NCBI RefSeq assembly: GCF_905475345.1
Contig: NC_066588.1
Span: 9,571,001-9,635,000, forward strand
Origin: Vespula vulgaris
Lineage: Eukaryota; Arthropoda; Insecta; Hymenoptera; Vespidae
Direction of reading: 5' to 3'
DNA length: 64,000 nt
A program made the position numbers and the translations under genes. A model generated the notes under the pieces. The model saw only the letters and a list, made by a program, of their open reading frames with translations, was not told where the DNA came from and made no database searches. Below, one piece after another: positions 51,919 through 64,000 of this stretch. Positions within the stretch are counted from its first letter, which is position 1; each line of letters begins with the position of its first letter.

Positions 51919-54900
51919 TTAAAATCCCTCAGCAACGTCGAACAATTCATCATTAATTGCCATTGCAATTTTCATATCTTCTAACATCGTGACATGATCG
52001 CCGTCAACAACGTGTACATCCACTTTGGCTTCAGTAATCTAAAAATAACAGCATTTTCAAATAAACTGTAATCTTCATAATCTATACGAAGTTTTAAAAC
52101 TTACATTCTGTAATCCATAATCATACGAGGCGTTTCGTACTGATGGTAACAGGGGTTTGAACAATGTAATAGGTGTTCTTATATATGGCATTGGTTCTGG
52201 ATTATATGCCATACCTGCTTGCAACCTCACATAAAGTGAAAGAATAGCGTTCTTTTGATTCGCTTTCAAAAATAATACCCTGTGCTCAGGAGATAGAACA
52301 TTAAAGAATGCATTTACTTTTTCATCCCACGTATTGCACTTTTTTAATTCAATCTCAAGCTGTAAGGTAATGTTCGCAAATTAATATGAAACTTACGAAA
52401 AATAAAAAAAGAACAATATCTTTTAGAAAATAAGGACAAACCTCTGCACTATTAATAGACGTAAATGCGTTCAATATAACCAGTAGAACGTTGCTTTCGA
52501 GATCTTCCTGTGATAACGAACGCAATTGTTGCTGTATAAGCGTTTTCATATGTTGAGGAGCCCCGTCAATCAATATTAGCCGGCCATTAAATCCTTTGGT
52601 TTCTAACATTCGGGTGAGTTCAATAGCTACGAGCGATCCAAATGAAAACCCCACTAATATGAAGTCATTTCGATCTTGAAGTTTCCCTAATATATGCTAT
52701 AATATGTAAAAATGTACGAAATAATATTTAACGTTCAGGAATATTCGATATAATCACAAATTATATTGTACAGAAAGAATATACCGGTAGAAATAAATTG
52801 GCCATAGCTGGAATAGTTTTTAATTCACAATTCGCAGCCAATTGAAAACAAGTCGCTGGTGATTTAATTTTCGATTCTAATGGTTTGAAAACACTACCAT
52901 AACCTTCGATTCCAGGCAGAAAAAATATCTCTTTCCGACCTTCTTCTGGATTAGTTTTAAGCGGAATAGTTATTTCGGTAGAGAGATTTTCGCCAAACAA
53001 TTGCATCAACATTTTTCTACTAGCTAATATTTCTTCTCTTCTGCTATCTTTAGTACTACTATTATCTGTCGGTTTATTATTTAATTCCATTAATTTGGCA
53101 AAATTCAACCTTCGAATATATTGCGTCGTGAGATATATTTCAAATTCACGTCCTAATATCTCTTTTATCTCAACAGCCATTATAGAATCCATGCCAAGTT
53201 CAGCCAAAGTAGTGTGTGGTCTGATATTCTTCAAGTCATTAATACCTGCAATCAAGAATTCATATATTTAAAATAAAAACAAGAAAAGTTTTATCATAGA
53301 AATATATGTGCATAAATAAAATTATTAAAATCAATAATAACAAAATTAGACAATACATACCCATAATGTTTAAGACAGCATTTACAACATTATTCACATG
53401 GTTACCAGTACTTTTTTCAGCAATTACGATACTAGAAACTACAGATTTATCTTGTACTAAGAATCTATTCAATTCTTCTAAACAAGCTGTTATTTCTTGC
53501 TGTAGGATACTACCCATAACACGTTCTTTATCATCATTTTGCATATCACTAAGAAGACGGACGTCTCCAATCGCTTCACATTGTATTGCTAGTCCAGGCA
53601 AACCTTCTTCCACTCTTATTTGACATATTCTTTCCATAACGGAATTAGCCATACCGTAATTCGTTTGTCCGGCATTTCCTCTTCCGTACGAGACGGAAGA
53701 GAAAACTACGAAGTGTCGTAGATCTGGACAAAGCTTTCTAGTCATCTCGTCCAAATATTTTATGGCCCACATTTTCCCTTTGAAAGATTCCTCAAAAGTC
53801 TGCGGCATGTGGTTTCGACAAATATTGCCTTTCATAGAAGGTGCAAGACTGAATATGCCATCGACGGGACCAGTATCCATCGCGGTTTTCAACATCTGCT
53901 CGCAGTTTTTTCGTTTAGTCGCATCGAGGCCAAAAAGGATCATAATATTCACGCCATATGATTCCCATAATTTGATTTTCATGCGCTGATAAGCATTCTT
54001 TACGCCATTCCGCGAAGTAATCACAATATTTTGAGCATTTCGAAGAATTAACCAATCGATTAGTTCCAAACCAAAACCTTCCAAGCCACCAAGAACTATG
54101 TAACTTTTGTGGGAAATACATGTATAAAAAGGTTCAGCAAAAATGGGTGTATTCAGTGATTCGTTCTCTTCGCGGATCTTTATAAGGACCTATATACGAC
54201 AGATTTCAGATTACAATCTAAATTGTTAAAACAAAATTATATTCCGACAAAGAACCTGAACTTACTTTACCCATATGTTTTTCAGCTGCCATGAATCTAA
54301 ATGCTGTCTCCACTTGATATTTGCTGAAGACAGTTCTAATTATCGGTTTGATAGCATTCTCCTTCAGAAGTATGTTGAATATTGAACTAATTTCGTTCTT
54401 GACTTTGTCGTTCGTGTTTATAATTTTATCTAACATTATACCATGAAAACTAATACCCTTCATAAATATTCTAATGTTTATTTCATTATTAGCTGCAAAA
54501 TCGAACTTTCCGATTTCTAAAAATCGTCCTCTATGGGCCAAACAACGCAGAGACGCTTGAAGTTTATCTTCCGCCAAAGAATTCAGCACGATGTCTACAC
54601 CTGCACTATCGGTTTGTTGCAAAATCATTTTTTCGAAGCTAGTATCTCGAGAATTTCCAATGTGATAATCATCGATACTAGGAAATGTCTCTTTAATGAA
54701 TTTACGCTTTTCTAGGGAACCGACCGTAGTAAAGACTTCACAGCCTTCACGAAGGGCTAAGTTAATTGCGGCTTGCCCTATTCCACCAGAACCAGCATGG
54801 ATAAGGATTTTGTCACCCTTCTGCATTTCTCCGTTAATGTAAAGTGCAGCTATGCATGTGCAATATACAAACGGTACTGTCGCTGCATCCTCCAAACTCC

Positions 54901-57900
54901 AACTATTAGGTACAGTCCAAGAAAAACTTTCATCCAATTGACAAAGATTTGATAAACATCTAAAAAAAATATTATTTATTTGATTTACTTCCATTTTTTA
55001 ATATTTTATGTACGAGATTTGATAATGATTTGGTTCATGAGTTTACCTGTTGCGGTTAACTCCCATAATCCTACGTCCACTAATACATTTACCACTATAT
55101 TCACATCCAATTACACAATCTATGTCTTTTCTATTTCCTTCTCCTGGTATTATTTTACCGGTTGATAACATCACATCTTTAAAATTCAATGATGCATAGT
55201 GGATACTAACAAGATCTTCATTTTGATAATCCTTCGTAATACATCCTTCAATCCAACGTATCGTACTTAAATCTCCACGTACCTTTTTAAAAGTATTTTT
55301 TTATTATTGTATGCTACTCATAATTTGATAAAATATTTTCACTCATACCCCTTGATTAATAATGGCGTGATACGAGAGTTTCGGCTCGCGAGGTGGAAGT
55401 AGCTGATGCCTATATGATCCCCAAACATTCCCTGGTCGTAAAACATTAGTAACGAGATCCGTTTCCAGTTGTTCAGAGAACAATGGTAATTTCAAAGAAA
55501 ATTTCGGAGCTTGAAGATCTTGAATTAAAACAGCTCGGAAGATGTTGCCACCTGGTTCTTTCTGTAAGCAATTAATGAATCCTAAGAGACCCGACTCCAA
55601 GTTTCCTTCTTCAACGAGTATGACTCTCGTGTTGCTGATATCCTCTTCTTCTTTTCTTTTAAGTACAGCTTGTACTTTTTGCAACCAGTTAAATTCATTA
55701 CTCTGAACGTTAACAATCATGGTCTGTTCCGGGATTTTATTTATCTTTTTTAAAAGTATCCAAGATTCTTCGAATGTACATTTTTCTAAAACTATACGTA
55801 ATTGAAATTTCTGCAAAATCGATAGGTCTAATGGTATGTTTCTTTTTTCACGGGATAAAAGAAAAGCTCCATTTTTTGTAAATTTTAGAAGTTTTTTCAA
55901 GCTGTTCTTTTCTCCATTCGTCAGCAAACCGCATCCAATAGCGAATGAAGCGATGTCATCCGTTTCTATCATATTTGGTTCTGCAACAATGACACCTTTA
56001 GGAATATCTTCCAATTTGTTTCTCGATGCAAATACATTAACGTTAACTTCCACCATAGACAAATTGTTTAAAATATCCAAGATCACTGGAGAGACGAGTT
56101 CCTCGGTGGAGATATTGTCCTTATCGTCAACAAGTTCGATTGTCTTCATCTTGATCATTATAGGTATATTTTCAAGTGTGATAAGTATAGATAACGTTAA
56201 TATCTCTTGTAATGACATAATCTTTCTGTCACGATAAGCAGTGAATTTATATTCTTCGATAATTGGATCATATACAGATCTGTTCCTAGCAATCTCAGAA
56301 GCTCTAACTTTATGAATTTCCACACCTCCCGCAGCAATCACATCAATATTTTTATAATATTGTACAGGTACATCTGAAACAAACAATAGGCATTTTAAAT
56401 GACAGACAAATAAGTACATCATATATTACTTCACATTCTATAAGTAATAAATGTTCTTTTTACATTTTTCTTTGTTTGTCACACTTTGAAGATATTGTTG
56501 ATGAGCGTTAATATCTATTACCAATTTTCGAATTCCAGTCGGCACAACTAAATCTCTAGAATCTAAATTGAAGATGATCATCTGCAACAAGTTATCCATG
56601 AATGCTACCCAATTCTTTTTCCATTCGATATGCCCTTTCTTTCTCGAAACAGAAACACTTCGTATGCTTCGAAAGAGACCGCTATATTGATATCCACGTG
56701 ACTTTAACTCTTTATAGATATCTCCTTCGTCTAATTCTTCTTTTTCATCGTTAACGTCAATGTTTCTATTAATCACATCAAGAGGTACTTTCTCCTTCGA
56801 TAAGTTCGTTACAAGACGTATTTTTCCAGTAACAATAGCAGTATCTCCTTCGACAACTTCGAATCTACCGCTACCTATACATTTGTTGATTGTCATATAT
56901 TCAATTTTTTGAAAAATAATTTATACATGATTGGAAGCTATTACCTCTCTGAATCATGACTATTACTTCGACTTTTCCCACTTCGGGGACGACAGTAGTT
57001 CGATTGATTTTAACATTTTCCATAACAATAGACATTTCTGTGTAGAGCTGTCCCATCATCATTCCGAATGTTTCCCATACTAAACATAAATGTCCTGTTG
57101 CAGGAAATAAATTTCTGCCATCAATGACATGACCTTTTATATACTGGAAACCTTCATCCGCTATGGTGATCGCCACCATTCTTTCCCCGGCTATAAGCTT
57201 CTCATGCATTTTGAAATCTGTTATGAACCAATCGTATGAATGTTCCCACCTGAACATGGTATGACACTGAATTTCTGACAGACAGGAATTTCAACAAATT
57301 TTCGAATTATTAACTCTTTTCCATGCACATAATTCTTACCTAATAAGTGAAGATATCATTGGAGTACCACGACTGACTGGATATTCTACAAACGGGTATA
57401 ATTTAGCAAGGTCAAACTGTAAGCCAGCATTAAACAGTTTCCCTAATCCCTGCAAAATACTTTTCAAGTTATCTTTGGGATCACGCAGATTTAACGTAAT
57501 ATTCATTCCCAACGTTTTCCATGATTGGCGAAGAATCTCTTGTAGTTGCCTGTGCGGAGCAATTTCAATGGAAATAGCATTGTTAGGTACAAAGACCGAA
57601 GTTTCCTCGAAAAAAACAGGTCTCAATAAATTATTCGTAAAATACTCAGCGGAAGAAAATTGTGCACTAGAAGTCGACCACTGGTTGCATAATACTGATG
57701 TACTCAACCACTTACGACTTCGAGATTTTCTTTCTGGTATCACGTTCTTTAAATTTGCCAAAAGATTGACTTTGACTGTAGTGATGTAACGGCTATGATA
57801 TGGTATTCTTTTTTCCGATAATATTTTCACATCAATTTTCATTGTCTACGAAACAAAAATATTGCATCATTTATTGTGAAAGAAGCAATCTATACAATTC

Positions 57901-59213
57901 TTATTATTGGTTGTATCCTCATTGTCTTCAAACGAACCCGTAATTTTTTAATAAACGCTTTCATAGATTCGGTTGGTCCGGTAATCGTTGAACTATGGGG
58001 TCCGTTGTGACACACGACGTCGATATCTTTCGGACATAAATCTTTTATATCTTTATGACCAAGTCCTATCAGTGCCACACAGCAATACGGTATTTTTGCT
58101 TCTATTACAGATATTCCTTGGAAATACGCTGCTAATATCGTTTCTTCCGCTGTCAAACTTCCGTCTGCGTATGCACATCCAAATTCACCAACAGAATATC
58201 CGATTATATAATCCGGTAGAATTCCCATTGAAGTCAAAAGATCCACGAAGCCGATCTGTACAATATTTTCCTCATTTTCAGATGTTACCGAATGTATAAA
58301 ATCTTCTAAGTGATTGTATATAAGCCTATATTACCTGAACGGCAGCTATACCGACGGACGAATACAAGATGTTGTCCAACAAGTTATTTTCTTTTCCAGT
58401 CAATATTTCATAAATGTTGACTTTATGCGACTTTAGCACGGAGTTGCATTTTTCTACTGATTTTGCAAATATTGGTAATCTCATCAGAGCTTGACCTAAT
58501 AAATTCAAATAAAATACAATGAACTTAATATTTATAATGATAATTAAATTCACGACTCCATTATTTTCCTAGAAATATTAGGGTAATAATTTTCATACCC
58601 ATTTTGAGCCACTGCGAGTCCATTCCAGTAAAGACGAAACATATTGGCTTCTTAGTACCAGAAAAGCATTCAATCTCCCTTACTTTGGTGTCGAATGGTT
58701 TAAGATCAGTTATCGTGAATCCTCGATATAAGTGACCCGGTATTGCCTTGTGATGAACATCATGAAGAAGGCGAATAAATTCGACATCTAGCGATCTGTT
58801 ATCGATCTATAGAGAAAAATGTTGAAATTTTATTCTTATGATTTTAACAAGTTGTATTTTTATTTCTTCTATCAAGAAGTATGTTCAATCTTTTTGCATA
58901 CCTCATTTAATATGGTTTGAACTGCTTCTGCCGTACGTCCTGAAACAGCTACAAGTCTAGGCAAATCATCATCTTGCAATCCATTATTGTGCTTCATTTT
59001 TGAGTTTGATCTGAGTAAAACGTGAGCATTAGCACCTCCGAAGCCAAAAGAATTAATGGCTATGTATTCACCATCTAACGGAGTTGGCTCCGTAACAACC
59101 TCGTTTCGTCTTTCTATAACTTCTTTGCGTGGTGAATGAAAGTTAATATTTGGTGGTATTAGGCCTGATTCCATCGATATAATCACCTAAAAATGTGTAT
59201 AATTATATTAGTA

Positions 59214-59288
<75 letters not shown>

Positions 59289-60836
59289 GTATCTAAATAT
59301 ATTTGTGGATGGATAATATTAATATTCAAATATAACAAATATATGAACATAATATATAATACAATTATACATAAAATTAAAACTCGATATATAAATTCTA
59401 AATAACTTTAATAATAAAATATCGAAGATAAGGAAGTGTTTGAATAGTTGTATTACCTTGTATTTCAAACAATATTTACCTTAGCAATGGAAGAAATTCC
59501 ACTAGCTCCTTCAGTATGTCCCATATTCGATTTAATGGAACCAACTTTAAGAGATTTAGTGGTATTTTTAGAGAAAATTTGATCTATTGAATTCAGTTCT
59601 ACAGGGTCTCCGACTCTTGTTCCCGTACCATGAGCTTCGATGTAAGAAATACAATCCGTTGATACATTGCATTCTTTGTAGAATTCTTTAAAAAGAGTAC
59701 TTTGCATTTTGTTAGATGGAAATGTGATTCCTTCTTGTTTATAACCATCACAATTCGTTTTAGCATGAATAATCGTAGCATATATTCTCCTAGCAGTTTT
59801 TGCTTTTTGTAGAAATGCTACAGAGACACCTTCACTACGGGTGTAACCATTTGCGTCATCGTCGAAAACCTTGCAACGACCACCCTGATTCAACACTCCT
59901 GTCAGGGATAAAGTTTATTAGATTAGATAAAGTTAATTAAAATAAATATAATAATTACATGAAATGGAAAAAATTTTCTGCACAATTTACTATAATCAAT
60001 ACCTAAACGAGATAATTGTAGTGACACATATGGGTGGAGACAAAGATTTGATCCACCAACGATCGCATAATCGCATTGTCCACTACGTATAGCCCGATAA
60101 GCATGTTCCACTGCGTAAAGACTAGAACTACACCCTGTATCAATCAGAGAAGACGGTCCAGTTACACCCAACCAAAATGAAATATTTTGAGCCATCATGT
60201 CTCTGCTACAGCACGTGATTCCAAAGCCATTTGTCTACATTCAAAAAGTAGTATTTTTTGTCTGGTCCATCCGCATAAGTAATTGATGATCTATATGCTG
60301 ATTCCTTGATCATTTCACGTACCTGAAGTTTACTGTGGAGCCATGTTGCTTCGGAATCAAAAAAACATGTACCTATGAATACACCTGTCTTTGATCCACG
60401 AATATCCTCTGGATTATATCCAGCATCTACTATAGCTTCGTAAGTATGTTCGAGCATCATTCTGCACATAGGATCCATCGTATGAGCTTCCTTAAAATGT
60501 GTCCCAAAAAAAAATGCATCGAATTTCTCAATGTTGTTGATTTTGCCGGTATGCTTTGGAATTTCTGGATGATCTTATGGAATATAATGATAAAATGATA
60601 TTAACGTTAATTAGTTTACTGCGTTACATAAAATTAGTATATTCGTTACCTAGTTTCCAACGACAATTTTCGGTGATGCAATCTTTGCGATTATAAAGAT
60701 TATCTTTCAATTCTTCCATATTATTAGATTCGGGAAATCTACCAGCAAATCCGGAAATAACTACTTCTTCGCCTGGTTCTGAATTGGCATATCTGAAAAA
60801 TTTATACGATTCTTCTAATTTCTTATATTCACTCAT
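51919..60836 (-). CDS. Fatty acid synthase copy D (type I, 2,385 aa, intact frame)
   Basis: Same 19-exon architecture and intron phases as copy A, with in-frame length differences of a few codons (exons 1, 5, 11, 12, 16 and 19). Catalytic features present: KS DTGCSSS, EAHGTGT and NMGHTEG; MAT GYSVGE; DH GHVIDGRNLFP; ER HAGSGGIGQAA; KR FSSVSYGRGN and TNYGMAN; ACP LGMDSIM; TE GFSFGS and GDH. Oddity: the KR dinucleotide motif reads GGLEGFG, with Glu (GAA, 54079-54081) where A has Gly, which might weaken NADPH binding. The C-terminus is five codons shorter than A and ends VAEGF. The acceptor of exon 13 (AAAAAG|GTACGT) is weaker than in A. Parts of D match A closely and others match C, showing mosaic ancestry. 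Likely a cytosolic fatty acid synthase diverging from A in product, tissue or activity. Confidence 0.9.
51919..60836 (-). other. Exon map of FAS copy D
   Basis: Coding exons 1-19 in transcript order: 60650-60836, 60323-60573, 60003-60234, 59480-59898, 58902-59186, 58599-58806, 58335-58495, 57938-58255, 57340-57845, 56945-57249, 56464-56874, 55349-56373, 55047-55282, 54266-54959, 53361-54189, 52785-53245, 52442-52696, 52105-52359, 51919-52038. They sum to 7,158 bases (2,386 codons with stop), with no internal stop seen. Junctions were placed by homology with copy A and by GT/AG. Confidence 0.83.
59216..59286. repeat. (TA)n in intron 4 of FAS copy D
   Basis: About 30 TA units at the same intron position as the runs in copies A, B and C. 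Confidence 0.9.
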
Positions 60837-63796
60837 GATATTAGATCTCTCTTTCTTTACAGCTTAAAATGAAATGAAAAATTCTGGATTGATACTGAAA
60901 GTATTTCTTCAATATCTGATCTTTATCAACGAATCTCCTTTTATATAAGTGTTATGTATTCTCCCCATTTTGTTCCCATTAAATACTATCTATTCAAATG
61001 AAAATGCATATCTTTCAAACTAATACTTAACTAACCTGATTTCTATTCATATTACGTAACGCTATGACACTGTCCCATAATAAAGAAAATAAATTTTGTT
61101 GCAATACGATAAATTTTTGATAACTGGAAACCTTAAACTTTAATTTTACAAAGTATTATATATGTATCGCTTTGTCCTAAAACTTTTCTCTCACAGATAA
61201 CAATTTGATCAGTAATTGTCCAATTAATGTAAAAAACAGAGAAGCAAACTGAAAATATCTAAGAAGGAAAAGTATTCATATTTCTATGTTCTATCGATGT
61301 TATCAAATTTTTACTTACAAATTATTACGATGATTATTCATTCTAATAAAAAAACGTAAATGAAATAGCATTATTCAATAACAGGAAAATCACGTTTTAT
61401 TTTCATACAGTAGGCATTTAATAACAGATAATTTTAAATATGTTTTTTAAACAGTATACATTAATAATTATAAGATTATAGAATTGTGAAAGTATAAGCG
61501 TAGTCCAAGTATGAACAGTAATTCCAATAAATATAACATTTTCAAACCTTCGAATTTTTTAATAATTGCAACCTTCGGATTTTTTAGAAATAGTTAAAAA
61601 TTTCAGAAATATGTTTTCTTCTTATGTAGTGTCCAGATTTTATAAAATAATTTTTTATATTGCAAATCAAAAGAAATTGATCTCAAATTATAAACTTGTA
61701 ACAGTACAAGCAATGGAGTTAGTGACTCATTATTTGGCAAAAAAGCGATTTATTTAGAGAACTATTGAATGGTGTACATTCTTATCATTTCGGTGTGAAT
61801 GCATTTTTTCCATGCAAATTCGGATATTTTTAACTAAAACTGAATGCAATCGTAATTTATCACAAAGAAATCGAGAAGAAATTAAAAAATAGAAAAAATA
61901 GAAAAATAAATAATCGAGGAACCAAAACTTATAAAATAGAAAACAATAAGTTCCTTCTTACGAAGCTATTATTATTTCTTTATAAACAATTAATTGACGC
62001 AACCAATAACGTCCCTTAATACTTCATGATATTTATACAAAAGAAAATACGTTTAAAACTAACTTTTGGACTACCTGTTTCTCTATTTAGTTTCGGGAAC
62101 AGATCGACACTATTGTGTGCCAGAGAATTCAAAGTTTTTAATATTACGATAGATATTTTGGTAATACAATATTTTTAATTTATTTCTTACAAAGTATATA
62201 AGCACGGACATGTATAAAGAAATTTTGGGTGAACTCGGAGCAAATAAGTCGGTTCCAAGTACTGAAAGGATTTCACACATAACAAGGAATGTTTGTCTGC
62301 CTTTAAAGAAGAAGTTACTCATGGACGTCCCGGATTATTTGATATTTTCTTCAAGAGAGCTAAATCTAGATTTTGTACGTAAGTTGTTTCTTGTTAAATA
62401 TAATAATTTGTTTTACGTATTAACATTTAATTGCGCTTAATAATATGTATCATTTTTTCTTGAAGCTTTCCTATCATAGATAACATTTTGACCAGTAATG
62501 GTTACGTTTAACTTAAAAGTAATTACTTAAAACTAATTAACTTAAAAGTAAAAAAATGAAGGGAAAGAATATCTACACATTTTCATTTCTTATTGACGTT
62601 ACAGAATTTTTCATTACGATGCAAACTACATATGTTGCTAGCAATGAAATGGCATTATTCAATGACAAAATAATCAATTTTCATCATATTACGATAGATA
62701 TTCGATAATTAAAATCTTAAATATATTTCTCGGAGTATTTATGTGTATAGGTGATTGCATAATAATTTCAATAAATATTCTATATTTCTATATATCGAAT
62801 AATAGTAATAAATCTAATAATATCCATAAAACTGATAATTTTATCATCAAAGAAAACATGCATGGCCTTCAAATCTTTCTGTTTATATTTGCAATATAAC
62901 TATGTAAACTATATACTAATTATCTGTAAATTATAATTAACAAATCAAATTGAATATCTCTATACTGTTCTCGGATTCACGCATTAAATCACATAGACAA
63001 AATTTGTAAAAGAAGAGAAATATATCGAATCAACCATCATCATATCCCCATCGCATTCTATCCGTTCTTTACGTGAAATATGTTCAATAGACATATATAA
63101 CGAATCAATCTATTCGAAATACGTCAGAGTACTAAGAAGAATACGTTTATTGAACGAATTTGGATATTATTTCCGTGCGATGTGATACGTCTTCATTTAT
63201 GTTAAATTTGGAAGATTTGTTTATGTTAAATTTGCAAATTTTATGTTGGGGTTGCGTAATAATTCATCGAACTCGTAATAACACGAAAGAGCACTACACT
63301 TTTCAGTGAATTAGGCGACTCTTATTCTTAATACGAAATTTTAAGAATTGATAGCGTTTAATAATAACGTTCGTATATTATATTATACTATTTAATTATA
63401 TTTTTATCCTAACGCATCAATTATACAAAAATGAAAATGCGATAATAAATTGAAGCTTTATTATAACGGATAATTTTATGTATCGATAGCTAATGTCTGG
63501 CGAAAGCCTTGAAATGTTTTCAGTTGTTAAGAAATCGCAATTAATCGGTGGTTAGACTGTTTCGTTTTCGTGACTCTACGTATTGAGAGATCCATAGAGT
63601 GAAGTTGCAATAAGCAATTTGAATATAAAAATAAAATTGGACTTCATCTTATAAATCGTTTTTCGTGGCCGAATTATATCAAAGAGGTCTCGATCGCCAT
63701 TTGTTGAAGATGTGCTTCGTGAAGTAACTAGCTTCAATCTTATAAATATTGATTGATCGATGCGCAAGCGCAGATATATATATATCCAGATATAGA

Positions 63797-63837
<41 letters not shown>

Positions 63838-64000
63838 CGGTACGACTTAGACGAGTTCAAAGTGAATCCGAACTAGAAGGCCATCTCTAGGCAACTAGCG
63901 ATTTTGACACGTCTTAATAAAACGTGTCTCGCAAAAGTTCCTAATTGTCCTATACGTCCTTTATAGAGCATGTAAAACAGTATAATATAAAAAAATTGCT
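60837..64000. other. 5' flank of FAS copy D
   Basis: Presumed regulatory region of copy D. 60837-63780 duplicates 46679-49620. No strong TATA box lies near the ATG. The reiterated flank module occurs at about 61070-61220, 61370-61450, 62130-62200 and 62645-62740. Beyond the microsatellite at 63773-63838 the sequence no longer matches the copy C flank. No gene supported. Confidence 0.6.
63773..63838. repeat. (TA)n-rich microsatellite at the duplication edge
   Basis: TATATA runs interrupted by CCAGATATAGA. It sits exactly where similarity with the copy C flank (ending at about 49620) stops, so it may mark the breakpoint. Confidence 0.85.

Overview
This window looks like nuclear DNA of an insect. 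It is very AT-rich, genes are split by many short introns with GT/AG borders, and (TA)n and other microsatellites are frequent. A bee or other hymenopteran fits best, but that is an inference from base composition and gene type. All genes I can support lie on the minus strand, so transcription runs from high to low coordinates. Exon borders were placed by hand from splice sites and reading phase.

Layout: (1) 1143-6873 holds a four-exon gene for a secreted, low-complexity protein of about 1,791 aa, built around twelve 77-aa (231-bp) tandem repeats, with a clear TATA box and initiator. (2) 6.98-19.8 kb is mostly non-coding. It holds three related palindromic (MITE-like) elements, a long inverted repeat enclosing a weak candidate gene, a GA-rich tract and one orphan promoter-like site with a 39-codon ORF. 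(3) 19.8-60.8 kb is a tandem array of animal type I fatty acid synthase (FAS) genes: copy A (19839-28719, intact, 2,394 aa), copy B (30433-34446, gutted pseudogene), copy C (37782-46678, nearly full-length pseudogene with several lesions), an exon-1 relic E (about 50590-50690) and copy D (51919-60836, intact, 2,385 aa). The 5' flanks of the units are also duplicated.

A and D each carry the complete KS-MAT-DH-pseudoME-ER-KR-ACP-TE order in 19 exons with matching intron phases, so each should encode a self-contained enzyme making long-chain fatty acids. In insects such enzymes feed storage lipid, cuticular hydrocarbon and pheromone pathways. D carries a Gly-to-Glu change in the KR cofactor motif. 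All copies share an unusual MAT active-site motif.

The most striking feature is the mosaic history of the array. Dead copy C carries a 3-kb tract, introns included, that is almost identical to functional copy A, while the rest of C resembles D. This points to recent gene conversion between live and dead paralogues. No bacterial-type system, CRISPR array, rRNA or tRNA was recognised.
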